Below, in pieces: positions 44,601 to 52,826 of a stretch of DNA of 64,000 nucleotides. The translations under genes and the position numbers were made by a program. Each line of letters begins with the position of its first letter. Positions within the stretch are counted from its first letter, which is position 1. Under the pieces are notes generated by a model, which saw nothing but the letters and a program-made list of their open reading frames with translations, was not told the DNA's origin and made no database searches. The DNA comes from Pyropia yezoensis. Taxonomy: Eukaryota; Rhodophyta; Bangiophyceae; Bangiales; Bangiaceae. The stretch lies in the NCBI GenBank assembly GCA_009829735.1, contig CM020618.1:15172568-15236567 (forward strand), written 5' to 3'.

Positions 44601-45530
44601 GTGCATGTGCACTGGTTTGGCATCTGGCTTGAGTTGAATCCGGTGTAGGGTGGCGTCCATCTTGCCCAGCTCTCCAGACCACAGGTGCCGATATTCCTGG
44701 AGAAGCTTCTCCAGTGCCTCCTTCAAGTCGGGAGGGACGTTTTCTTGGTTGACCTTCGGCATCCCGGGCGGTGCTTGTTCCGGCTTCGGAGTAGTACGGC
44801 CAGCCTGCTCTTGTTCCGGAGATACGTCTAAGGCCGTCAAGTTGGATGCCAGCTCTTGTTGCAGGTTGAAGAGGTCTTCCTTGCTCATAGCGCGGGCGGA
44901 CCCCCGGTAAGGCTCTGCTGTACCAACTCGAGTGCCCTTGGCGAGGGTTATTGGCTTCCGGCTCACGTTGACGATCAGCACCGAGAACGGGGTGTGCCTC
45001 TCCACCTTCTTGTGGTGTCCGTGGGCTAGGTATAATCGGTGTTTCGCCAGAAATTCCTTGCGTCCGTAGATCAGGCATTGACCTGCAGTCCGGGTCGTGA
45101 CTTGAACCTTGGTCTCCGAGCGAGGAGGTAGGAGCACCGGTTTGATGAGGGTCAAGGTAGAGGGTGGGATGCGTTCCTTCTGGTTCTTGGCCACACGAAC
45201 CTTGGTGTCCAGGTGCTCCAGCACTGGTGACACAACCCCATGGTTGAACTGCACCTTTCCTTCTCCGGGTAGGATGCTCTTGACATGCTGCTTCTGGAAG
45301 TCCCAGCCTAGGATGAGGGGGACTGATAAGGTCTTGACTACTAGAAAGGGAAAAAGCATTGGTTCATTGTTGACATAGATGGCGACGGGAAGACGGCCAA
45401 GCGGTCGTAGGGTTTGACCTGATGCGTCTACAATCCGGGTCTTGGTAGGCGCTCTCCAGGCATGTCGACGCCAGCCCGGAGGTAACAGGTTCTCAGTGAT
45501 GACGCTTGGTCCGGCTCCCGTGTCGACCAC
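41667..45530 (-). CDS. pol: chromovirus pol: protease, RT, RNase H, integrase, chromodomain
   Basis: The 1,287-residue frame is uninterrupted. The aspartic protease motif VVDTGAGPSVI sits at the start. The reverse transcriptase has FRFCVDYRRLNEMTV, LDCNAGYWQIPLADEDKDKT, LPFGLTNAPATFQ and the catalytic YLDD (44148-44159, residues 458-461). RNase H begins FVLETDACGVQVGCSLLQ. The integrase has the HHCC zinc finger (HPGINRMYASMRRHYYW through CISCARNR) and the triad in SMDILGPL, LTDNGPQFASL and NGQVERFNRTL. The chromodomain near the C-terminus reads EFVYVKFVDHAWRDGRLYLR and VRWFGFNPADDTWEPSNRLP; chromodomains direct integration to modified histones in related elements. The real start lies upstream: the gag/protease part continues in another frame across a short C run at 45557-45560. 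Confidence 0.93.
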   Translation of the reverse strand: MVDTGAGPSVITENLLPPGWRRHAWRAPTKTRIVDASGQTLRPLGRLPVAIYVNNEPMLFPFLVVKTLSVPLILGWDFQKQHVKSILPGEGKVQFNHGVVSPVLEHLDTKVRVAKNQKERIPPSTLTLIKPVLLPPRSETKVQVTTRTAGQCLIYGRKEFLAKHRLYLAHGHHKKVERHTPFSVLIVNVSRKPITLAKGTRVGTAEPYRGSARAMSKEDLFNLQQELASNLTALDVSPEQEQAGRTTPKPEQAPPGMPKVNQENVPPDLKEALEKLLQEYRHLWSGELGKMDATLHRIQLKPDAKPVHMHPYRAGPHRRDEIEKQVNKMLKMDVIEPSDGEWAFPVVVVPKPGGHFRFCVDYRRLNEMTVKDVYPIPRMDDCLDFLGDATLFSTLDCNAGYWQIPLADEDKDKTTFTCHMGLFRCKRLPFGLTNAPATFQRAIDIILSGLRWRTCLVYLDDIIVFSKTPAEHLEHLREVLALLSKAGVTLKAEKCHLFETEVEYLGHVLSPGELRVNEKNIKALRHARQPKTQTELKSFLGMCNVYRRFVRDYALIARPLTKLTSKKLPAQLPVFDEKQTTAFEELKKRLTTTPVLALPKREGQFVLETDACGVQVGCSLLQQQPDGHFLPIGYYSRVLTPAEKNYSTTERECLAVVWACFLLRPYLEGQEFLIRTDHASLRWLLCMDSSQGRVARWRLRLSEFKYKVCTRAGREHHCADTMSRLETPAADTGPIPEEIPCFILPNVGRGWHAPLYETPDAHQPVTIHRMLEAQLTDPQCLELRHQMDLNRNSRFSESTDGLLVRVSPFDGATQVYVPRSLRTDILRLEHSSPQAGHPGINRMYASMRRHYYWETMASDVHKCLEACISCARNRLSQRKKTSKLRLFPAAEPFASLSMDILGPLPETSSGNIYLLIICDRFSKFTRAIPLRTITALDVTSAFCEYWIAAYGPPDSVLTDNGPQFASLFFQGVCDLMGIKNLYTTTYHPQTNGQVERFNRTLVDMLRHYVEEHQEDWDELLAVLTLAYNSRVHRTTGVAPLDFVTPRRLTNFSLERIPDGLQPALKSGPKAKDEFLEQLKLLLPRVKESISKTQERYKRDYDKGVREKNKELGGGDWVFVDNHSKTRGKLDSKTDGPYEILNTDGWTFLLDVDGSPYRVSSDHVTRAPPPSQRDLTRRKRTAIPWLSQEEGREFVYVKFVDHAWRDGRLYLRVRWFGFNPADDTWEPSNRLPIADVCAYTRRNGIEGTPVARAGKILESDTEEDQEDGANQDPRDETSSPATDAEQED

Positions 45531-45648
45531 CGGCGTAACAGCTTGGGGGAGGCTATCCCCACACGCATACGAGCATTAATCTTGAGGTTTTCCTTACGCA
45601 GGACGAGCAAGGTCCCCTTGAACAAACAGGGTGTCCAGGCGGCTACCG
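45531..45648 (-). CDS. gag/protease junction of the chromovirus (partial, frameshifted)
   Basis: Before the pol frame, the minus strand reads TPCLFKGTLLVLRKENLKIN and ARMRVG in a different frame, which continues into the protease if one base is added at the four-G run (plus-strand C 45557-45560). This may be a mutation, a miscalled homopolymer or the natural gag-pol frameshift site. Everything upstream is lost in the gap. Confidence 0.5.
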
Positions 45649-46148
45649 NNNNNNNNNNNNNNNNNNNNNNNNNNNNNNNNNNNNNNNNNNNNNNNNNNNN
45701 NNNNNNNNNNNNNNNNNNNNNNNNNNNNNNNNNNNNNNNNNNNNNNNNNNNNNNNNNNNNNNNNNNNNNNNNNNNNNNNNNNNNNNNNNNNNNNNNNNNN
45801 NNNNNNNNNNNNNNNNNNNNNNNNNNNNNNNNNNNNNNNNNNNNNNNNNNNNNNNNNNNNNNNNNNNNNNNNNNNNNNNNNNNNNNNNNNNNNNNNNNNN
45901 NNNNNNNNNNNNNNNNNNNNNNNNNNNNNNNNNNNNNNNNNNNNNNNNNNNNNNNNNNNNNNNNNNNNNNNNNNNNNNNNNNNNNNNNNNNNNNNNNNNN
46001 NNNNNNNNNNNNNNNNNNNNNNNNNNNNNNNNNNNNNNNNNNNNNNNNNNNNNNNNNNNNNNNNNNNNNNNNNNNNNNNNNNNNNNNNNNNNNNNNNNNN
46101 NNNNNNNNNNNNNNNNNNNNNNNNNNNNNNNNNNNNNNNNNNNNNNNN
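45649..46148. other. assembly gap of exactly 500 N
   Basis: 500 unknown bases, a conventional placeholder length, so the true size is unknown. It hides the 5' LTR, primer-binding site and gag of the chromovirus; the sequence after it is not recognisably part of the element. Confidence 0.98.
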
Positions 46149-47249
46149 GTTGGCAGCGGCGTCGGTGGGAAGCCGGCGGGGGGGTATGCGGGGCGGCAGC
46201 AACCCGTCGCCAAAAGCGCCTCGACCCAAACGTTGGCGCGATAGAAAGCTTGGGCACCTGTGCTTGTAGCAACGTGGAATGGCAGGCGCAGCAGCGGCGC
46301 GGGTAGCACGTGGTGGTGGAATGTTAACCAATGCTTTCAATGTTGACCGGGCCCGGATTGCGCACGGTGACCCCGTGGAGGCCGATTGTCTTTGACACAG
46401 CGTTCTCCTTGCTTTCTTCCACGTAATGCAACACACGCACTATCTATGCTACAACCATCAGCTTCTCACAGACGGCGAAGAAACAGAGTCTTCACCCGTG
46501 TACAAAAAACTGTGGCCTGCAAGCGTGTGCTTCTTGCCTTCCGTGTCTGTTTTAATGCCCAGAATTATCCTTTTTCAGGGGCTGAGAAGGTCCCAGTCCC
46601 CAACGATGAAAGGGTACTTCCAATGCTTTCTCCTCCGCGTATGATTGTGCTATGCCGGAATACTCCCATGTCATTGGCGTACAACTGGTCGACATTGCCG
46701 CTTTCACGCACCTTCTCGTGCATGCGTCTCGGCAAGAGCAACAACACCGAGAAAAGAAAATGCGTTGTGATGCTCACAGCGAGAGCGTTTTTATTGTGTT
46801 TTTTGACCCTCACAGCGACAAGGTCGACGACGGCAGGTGACGTATTGGTCAACATTCCGCCAGCACGTGCTAGAGTCTTTCTCCATTGCTGTGACATCCT
46901 TTCTTGGGCACGGTGTGTAGTAACCAATGCAGGTCGACGGTCTCTACGGTGCGATCAACGCATGTGTCAGCATTCGATCGTTGTCACCGACCAATCAGAG
47001 GGCGGAATCAAGTTACTATCCTTGAGCTTACGGTCGCCACAAAGGGTGACCTACAATAGAGAAAGCCTGTAGGGCTGCTAAAGTCGGCGGCCGCAGGTGG
47101 CGTGGAGAGGACTGCATTCGAGCTGGTGCTGTATGTAACGTGCCTTAACCTGCTCTTGTGAGACCAGGGTGCGGCGAGAGGAGCCGAAAGGCTAGCACAT
47201 GCATCGTCGCGTAACAACTATACAAAATTGCTACCCACGTCATCGCACG
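46149..47249. other. right flank of the gap, no recognised gene
   Basis: No homology is seen on either strand. A 228-residue plus-strand frame (46386-47072) has no recognisable domain and many Cys and Arg residues; I do not call it. Confidence 0.4.
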
Positions 47250-47346
47250 GGTCCCGTGGTGTAGTGGTTATAGCGGTCATGAAGCACGGGAGACTCTGAA
47301 TCTCCAGACCCGGGTTCAAGATGCGATGGCAATCCCGGCGGGACCT
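47250..47346 (+). tRNA. tRNA-Gln(CTG) with D-loop and T-loop introns
   Basis: Acceptor GGTCCCG (47250-47256) pairs with CGGGACC (47339-47345), then T73 at 47346. The D stem is GTGT (47259-47262) with GCAC (47284-47287), and the D loop has 21 bases instead of 8: the extra 13 are about 47271-47283. The anticodon arm GGAGA-CTCTGAA-TCTCC (47289-47305) is uninterrupted, anticodon CTG at 47296-47298. The T stem is CCGGG (47310-47314) with CCCGG (47334-47338), and the T loop has 19 bases instead of 7: the extra 12 are about 47320-47331. Removing both gives a 72-base tRNA-Gln. The insert ends are ambiguous by one or two bases. Such ectopic tRNA introns are known in archaea and in the red alga Cyanidioschyzon merolae. 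Confidence 0.93.
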
Positions 47347-47945
47347 GTACAAAATGAGATATCCTTTTGCTATTCACTCATCCCGCAGAAACATATGGTA
47401 TGATCACCAGAAAACGTTACATACTTTATTTAGGGCTATGTGCCGAATTTTTGCCGATCCGAACAAGAACAGCACAAGCGCATGAACAAGAGGTTGAGCC
47501 AATGGCGTGCCAGTGTCCGGGAAGTAACCAATAGTGTGCTCTGGCGCTCAGATCCCTGGAAGCTTTTTTATTGGCTGCGGCGCCCGTAAGTCTCAAACTA
47601 AACGCTGATTGGTCAGAGCACTGTTGTTTTCTCGTCCGATCTCGGTCGTATGTCCTCCATCGCATGCGGCGTCCCCAGCAGGTCTCAAGAGGTCAGTTGT
47701 GCAGCTGGAAACTGGTGCCGATGTGGTCGGGAAATCTCCAGGAAATCTCAGATGCTCCGTTTGCTCTTCATCGGACCCCCATGCGGAGCTGTCATTGGTC
47801 GGACGAGCACCAGCTGTGGTCAGGGGGGCCTCTTCTGATGCGTGCCATTGGTCATCTGCAGTCTGTTTGTGTTCCTGTCCGGATCGGCCAGAATTGGGCA
47901 ATCAGCAATAGAAGACACAGACGCGATATGCCGATATGTACACAT

Positions 47946-48944
47946 TTACAAGCTCACGGTTCTCCTCGCCATTGGTGGGAATGCCAGAAAGCGGGCGTGC
48001 ACTGCCATGCACTGATACACGCCAGCGCGGCGGCGCAGGGCGGTGAGCCAGTCACGCTCAGCAAGCACCCAGCCGGCGACTTGCGGGTCCATACGAGGGG
48101 TGCCAGAGCTGCCGCCCGGGACCGGAGATACGTCACTGGCGTGCCGCTTGTCAGGCGGGATGTCCCCCCCCCCCCCATCTCCCCCCCGCCGTTCGTTCCC
48201 CCCGACCGCCGCTGCCGCCACCAGCGCCCGCCTCAGGTAGTGCCACCCAGAGCTATCACCCACGTGGCGTTCCACAAACGCCCGCGCATAGGCCACCTCC
48301 CGGACGGCCACTGCCCGGCCGTCTGGCCCGCCGCCGCCCGTGGCCGCGCACAGCAGCCGCCCCCGATGCACCCACGCGTAATAGTTGGCAGGCTTGGCGC
48401 GCGCCGCACGGTCGCACACTGCCCAGTCGCCGACACTGCCGTCAGCAGCGTTGTCACCGCCAATCTCCGCACCACAGACGCCCACGGCTTCAGTGGGGGA
48501 AGCGGCGGCCAGGCCGGCCAGGTGTGCCCACGCCGCCGCCGCGCCGGGCCATGCGGACAGCACCAACGCTACAAACGCGCGTTCCCGCCGCAGCTCCTCC
48601 CGCTCAGCGAGGCAGTCACCAACGCCCTCGGTGTCGTCGCTATGGAAGCGGCCGCAGGCAAGTGTCTGCAGCAGCAGCCGCCGTCGGAGTGTCCAGGCGG
48701 GAGGGTAGTCCCCAACGGCAAGCAGACATGCGGCTGAAGCAACGCGAACGTCACGCGCATGCGCGTCGGCGACAGCGGTGGCGGCAGGGGTAGAGTCAGG
48801 GGCAGCACTTGGATTGGGTTTTTGGGCGGCGTCACGCAGATGCGGCAGCGGCATAGTCGCTGCCAGGCGGGACACTTCGCCACGGGCGACGGTAAAGAGC
48901 AGCCGGCGAGCGGCTGACGCGATTGCTACCCGACCTGGGGGCAT
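47946..48944 (-). CDS. PTAR1-like protein (protein prenyltransferase alpha-subunit repeats)
   Basis: About 332 residues from ATG 48944 (MPPGRVAIASAARRLLFTVA). It shows tandem helical repeats with the PTAR1 pattern: YPPAWTLRRRLLLQ, then ERAFVALVLSAWPGAAAAWA, KPANYYAWVHRGRLLCA and DSSGWHYLRRALVAAA, followed by VLAERDWLTALRRRAGVYQC. In prenyltransferase alpha subunits these helices wrap the catalytic beta subunit; PTAR1 pairs with RabGGTB to geranylgeranylate the SNARE Ykt6 in animals. The frame is open upstream to 49247, with ATGs at 49214, 49181 and 49160, but that part is pyrimidine-rich and ends at an acceptor-like CCCTAG near 49025, so it is more likely leader or intron. A Gly-rich insert precedes the last repeat. 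Confidence 0.7.
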   Translation of the reverse strand: MPPGRVAIASAARRLLFTVARGEVSRLAATMPLPHLRDAAQKPNPSAAPDSTPAATAVADAHARDVRVASAACLLAVGDYPPAWTLRRRLLLQTLACGRFHSDDTEGVGDCLAEREELRRERAFVALVLSAWPGAAAAWAHLAGLAAASPTEAVGVCGAEIGGDNAADGSVGDWAVCDRAARAKPANYYAWVHRGRLLCAATGGGGPDGRAVAVREVAYARAFVERHVGDSSGWHYLRRALVAAAAVGGNERRGGDGGGGDIPPDKRHASDVSPVPGGSSGTPRMDPQVAGWVLAERDWLTALRRRAGVYQCMAVHARFLAFPPMARRTVSL

Positions 48945-49787
48945 CGCCACGAACGCGGATGGGTGCACCGCTGGGGCCACACCGGTAGGGGGGGGGTTGT
49001 CCGAAGGGAAAACGCCTGCTTCAAACCTAGGGGAAGAGGGGAGAGGGGCAATGGGGGAGGGGCGGAGGGCGACACAGAGAGCCGTGAAAGAGGGGAGGAC
49101 GGGAGCGGAACGAGGCAGAGAAAAAGCGATGTGGGGTGAAGGGACGATGACTCGGCGCATGAGTGCATGTCTAGACATTCTAGGCGGGTGTCGTCCACGG
49201 GAGAGGGGGGGCATAGGGCCCGCCGGTCGCCCACCGGAGCAACGCAAGGGCTACAGCCAGAAACCACGGCAGCGTCCTCAAACGTACGGCGCATTTGGTG
49301 GACCTGGCGCTAGAAGTGCGCCCACGAAACGGACGAGGCGAGTGCCAAATGGCAGTCGCGGGTCGTCAATGGTGGCATCGTAGCCGCCGGGCGGGGGCGG
49401 GGACGGGGGCGGTGGCGAGGGGGACGTCGGTGACGCCATGCCTGGATACAGGAGCGCGCGGGAATGAGCGCGAGGACGCACGGACACGGCAGCCAGAACG
49501 ATGGCGCGGTAGAAGAGGTGCGATTGACAAATAGATGTGACTTGATATTTCGCTGACGAACTGACTATACTTCCTAGAGATGACAACTACAATCAATCGC
49601 GATGAAATTGCACGTCAACTGGAATGCGCCAGCGATGCCCCCACTTCGTCGGTCGGCTGCAGTGGGAGGCCAGCCGACACCTTCACCGCCAGCGAGCACC
49701 TTCCCCTTTCTCGCGCGCACTCACCTCTCAACCCCCGCACTCCACTCCCTCTTTACGCCTATCATCCCCCCCGCCCTCTCTGCCACC
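48945..49787. other. divergent promoter region with a small candidate ORF
   Basis: It lies between the PTAR1-like gene and NPL4, which are transcribed away from each other. On the minus strand 49439-49278 encodes 53 residues (MASPTSPSPPPPSPPPPGGY, then DPRLPFGTRLVRFVGALL) with an ATG and a stop; the second half is helix-like. It could be a small membrane protein or a first exon, but I see no family. Confidence 0.35.
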
Positions 49788-51428
49788 ATGATCATCCGTG
49801 TCCGCCTGCCTGACGGATCGCCCTTCCGCGTTCGCCTCGACGACCGCGGCCCGCCGCCAACGCTCGCTGCAGTTCGCGCCGCGGTGGTCGCAGACGGCCG
49901 CGTCGCCGCGTCGCCGCCGTTTGGCCTGGCGAGGGACCCCAAGTGCACCGTGCCGTACATGCCATCTGAGGAATCCCGCCCCCTGGACGCGCTGGGCGTG
50001 CGCCACGGCGACTGGGTGTACGTGGCGGGGCAGATGGTGCCACTGCCCGCCCCTGTCGCGGCGGCAGGCGTCAATGGGTCAGCGGCTGCTACTGCCGCGG
50101 CTGCTGCGTCCGCGACGGGCGCAAATGGGGCTACAGGTGGGGCAGCCGACGCCCCCGCCGCGCCAGGCGCAGACAAACCAGGCCGCTGTCTGCATGGCCC
50201 ACGGGGGATGTGCGAGCGCTGCGCCCCCGCCGAGGATGCGCGTGCGCGGTATAAGGCGGAGTTGGCCAAGTGGCGCGGCCGGGGGATGAGCATGGCGGTA
50301 CTAGAAGCGCTTGAGGCGCTCAAGTTCAAAATCAAGGCCCCCGAGGGCGACCCCGCCGCGGCGTCGGTGTCGCTAGATAGTGCTGCCGCCCAATCCTTTC
50401 AGCAATACCTTGCGTCTACGGGCTTTGGACAGCAGCGCTACGGTGTGCTCTACGGCACAGAGGCGCCGGCGCCGCCCAAGGCGGTGGAGGGGGACGCTGA
50501 GGACGGCGGTGCGGGAGCCGGGATGGATACGTCGGCAGACGATAGCGGCAGGGGGGGCTCTGGAGCAGGCAGCGCGGTAGACACGGGGCCTGGTGAAGGA
50601 GAGGTACGCCCCAAGGATGTGCGGGTGGAGGTGATTTACGAACCGCCACAGATGGGGGATGGCGAGACGTACCGGCTGGGCGAGGAGATCGGTGGCGGCG
50701 ACGGCAAAGGAGCCGGCGATGGCGAAGGCGGCAGCAGCGGCGGCCATGTGTCTCTCGATATGGACTCGCGGGCAGAACGGCTGGCTGGCTGGCTGGGCCT
50801 CCGGCAAGTTGGCATCGTTTTTTCTGCTCGCCCGCGGCGGTGTCTTCTCAGTGGCCGCGACGTTGCTGTCGTAGCAGAAGCTATGCTTTCGGTGGAACGG
50901 CGGTACGGTGCCGCTGCGGCCGCGTCGTTTGTGGCCATTGTGGTAACGCTTGCCGAGGATGGGCAGACGCTCTTTGAGGCGTATCAAATCAGCGAGCAGG
51001 CTGTGGCAATGGTACGGGCAGGTGTGGTCAAGCCGGCGGCGGAGCAAAAACCCAATTCTGGCAAGCTTCTGACCTCGGAACCTGTCTTTGTCGAGGGCAA
51101 GGAGGTTACCGCCGTGCACACCGAGTTCTTCCTCGTCAACGTGAGCATCCGCGCGCACGACGGTTGGCTACGGTCGGCGTTTCCGGCGGAGAGTCGGGAG
51201 CTGGCGCCTCAGACGGTGGGCCACATGGCCGGCGCGCTCGACACGGGGATGCCTTTTTACCGGCGGGTGTCGGACTTTCACCTGCTATTATTTCTGTCCA
51301 ACATGTTGGACATGGACGTGGATATGCCCCGGCTGGCGGCAGCTGTGGCGCAGCAACGGGAGCTTACCCCCGATGAGGATGGCTACCGCCTGATGATTGA
51401 GGCGATAGCTAACCCATCGGGGCAGTAG
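49788..51428 (+). CDS. NPL4: NPL4, cofactor of the Cdc48/p97 ATPase
   Basis: The start at 49788 sits in GCCACCATGA. The 546-residue protein has an N-terminal UBX-like fold (MIIRVRLPDGSPFRVRLDD, residues 1-19, to about 82). An Ala-rich linker follows, then the NPL4 zinc motif CLHGPRGMCERC (C134, C142, C145 and H136). The MPN-like NPL4 domain starts at about residue 293 with VEVIYEPPQMGD, followed by RAERLAGWLGLRQVGIVFS, GKLLTSEPVFVEGKEVTAV and HTEFFLVNVSI. The C-terminus has DFHLLLFLSNMLDMDVDMP. NPL4 with UFD1 delivers ubiquitinated proteins to Cdc48 for unfolding in ER-associated and chromatin-associated degradation. Two low-complexity insertions (about 88-128 and 255-290) lengthen the protein. 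There is no intron. The frame extends upstream to 49602 without conserved sequence. Confidence 0.93.
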   Translation: MIIRVRLPDGSPFRVRLDDRGPPPTLAAVRAAVVADGRVAASPPFGLARDPKCTVPYMPSEESRPLDALGVRHGDWVYVAGQMVPLPAPVAAAGVNGSAAATAAAAASATGANGATGGAADAPAAPGADKPGRCLHGPRGMCERCAPAEDARARYKAELAKWRGRGMSMAVLEALEALKFKIKAPEGDPAAASVSLDSAAAQSFQQYLASTGFGQQRYGVLYGTEAPAPPKAVEGDAEDGGAGAGMDTSADDSGRGGSGAGSAVDTGPGEGEVRPKDVRVEVIYEPPQMGDGETYRLGEEIGGGDGKGAGDGEGGSSGGHVSLDMDSRAERLAGWLGLRQVGIVFSARPRRCLLSGRDVAVVAEAMLSVERRYGAAAAASFVAIVVTLAEDGQTLFEAYQISEQAVAMVRAGVVKPAAEQKPNSGKLLTSEPVFVEGKEVTAVHTEFFLVNVSIRAHDGWLRSAFPAESRELAPQTVGHMAGALDTGMPFYRRVSDFHLLLFLSNMLDMDVDMPRLAAAVAQQRELTPDEDGYRLMIEAIANPSGQ

Positions 51429-51883
51429 AGGCATGTGGGTGTGTGATGCGGGGAGAGGGGGTCACCAAGAACAAGCCTCTCGGTTTCTGGACGGAGGGTG
51501 TGGAATGCTTTCTCTGGTGGAACAGGTTCGTTTTGTGTGGCGTGCTCAACCCCTGCTGGCCGGCTTCGTGAGGGGCTTCCAGGATAGCAAGAAGCTCCAA
51601 GCTCTTCGCTGCTTGCTGTGGTGTGAAACCTGAACTCAAGCGAGTGCGTCGTCAAGTAGATAGAGGTGTCGCGCAGCCATGCAATGATAAGGACACAGTT
51701 CTTAGAGTGTGTATTGTACAAATGTACTGAACGTATTTAGGTATGTACATACAGTGCGTAGGCGGTTTTATGACAGGGTCGTCCGAGGAAGTAGCCCACC
51801 GATGCTCCAGCCCATGTTCCGCCTGAACGGCACAGTACCGCATGTGTGCAGCACACCAGCTGGGCTCACTCTCCCTTCTCGAC
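51429..51883. other. 3' flank of NPL4, no gene seen
   Basis: Only short open frames without homology are present. Confidence 0.4.
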
Positions 51884-52486
51884 TCAACTCAGAACCATAT
51901 CCACCGTCTCCTCAATAGCCTCCGCATCGTCCTCGGCGGTGAGCCACCGACGCACAGCCCTCGCCTGGTCGGCAGCACCAACCCCCTCAAACTCTCCGGA
52001 GATAGTAGTGTTGGCAATCAGCGAGGTGATCTCGGACACGTCCGCGTCGACAGCACAAGCAATCGCCACGGGTGCTCGCTAGGGGGGCACTGGCGCGGGG
52101 GGAGGCACTGGCGCGTGCTGCGGGTGTCCCGCCGACGGCCCCGTCGGCGCGCGCGATGGGTCCCCCCCCCCGCCGCGCGCCCGGCCGAGTGCCATGCTCG
52201 GCCGCGATACCCGCCGAAGCGATAGGCTGCTAATCAGGAAAAGGTAGAACGGCGGCAGTGAAAACTCTGGTAGCCGACTCGGGATGGTGGTAGGAGGTGA
52301 AGCGCAAGGGAAGCGTTGCGAAAGAACGAGGGTGGGTGCCGCACACGGTGCGTGGTAGGTGGGATGCGGGTGGCCGCCGCGCGTCGTGCCATGTGCGTCG
52401 GACAACAGGCAAATACTTAGCTGTCCTGCTGTGTCAGTCCAAGAAAGTGTGCTGGGAAATACGGGGCCATGTTTGATGCGGAACAT
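51884..52486 (-). other. two minus-strand open frames in phase, split by one TAG
   Basis: The downstream part reads VAIACAVDADVSEITSLIAN, then DQARAVRRWLTAEDDAEAIE and ends VDMVLS at 51884, with a normal acidic protein composition. In the same phase, above the TAG at 52079-52081, lies MALGRARGGGGDPSRAPTGP and a Pro-rich stretch. The TAG is also the end of a CCCCCCTAG sequence, a plausible splice acceptor, so the lower part may be a last exon that begins at 52078. No family is recognised. Confidence 0.3.
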
Positions 52487-52521
52487 TGGGTCGAGCTGAG
52501 GACACCTCTCGTGCGATGTGT

Positions 52522-52571
52522 GGCTCGGTTATGTGACAGGGGTCACATGACAGGGGTCACATAACCGAGCC
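52522..52571. repeat. nested perfect palindrome
   Basis: Arms of 16 bases, GGCTCGGTTATGTGAC at 52522-52537 and its complement at 52556-52571, enclose 18 bases. Inside, GTGAC-AGGG-GTCAC forms a second hairpin, and the GACAGGGGTCACAT motif occurs twice in tandem. Confidence 0.8.
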
Positions 52572-52826
52572 GCACTTAACCGAATAGGCACTGTACAAGC
52601 GGCTTTGAAGCCATCTAAGTATGTACCTACGAACGTCTCTTGCGCAGAAGTTGAGGGGCGTGCTTTGCTGTAGCTCTCTCCCCTTCTTTGGTTACAATGG
52701 CAATGCTGGTGCCCCGCTTCGGGAGCAGTAGTTCCGAAAGATGCGCGACAGCCGTGCACCGCGACAGGACAAAGAAAGACTCGTGCAGATGAGCGGCGTT
52801 ATTCGAGTAAAAAGCAAAACGATTCC

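Larger units (their letters stand above)
38173..45648 (-). mobile_element. Ty3/gypsy chromovirus, truncated by the assembly gap
   Basis: On the minus strand the element reads, from the gap: end of gag, protease, reverse transcriptase, RNase H, integrase, chromodomain, a 144-base spacer, a long ORF in antisense, a purine-rich tract and the presumed 3' LTR. The 5' LTR, primer-binding site and most of gag fall in the run of N. The order protease-RT-RNase H-integrase places it in Ty3/gypsy, and the C-terminal chromodomain in the chromoviruses. An uninterrupted pol suggests a young copy. Confidence 0.85.

Noticed and set aside
45428-46309. Open frames that span the run of N
   Set aside because: They are artefacts of unknown bases; nothing can be inferred across the gap.
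46386-47072. 228-residue plus-strand frame
   Set aside because: No recognisable domain, no splice or promoter context, composition like noncoding DNA.
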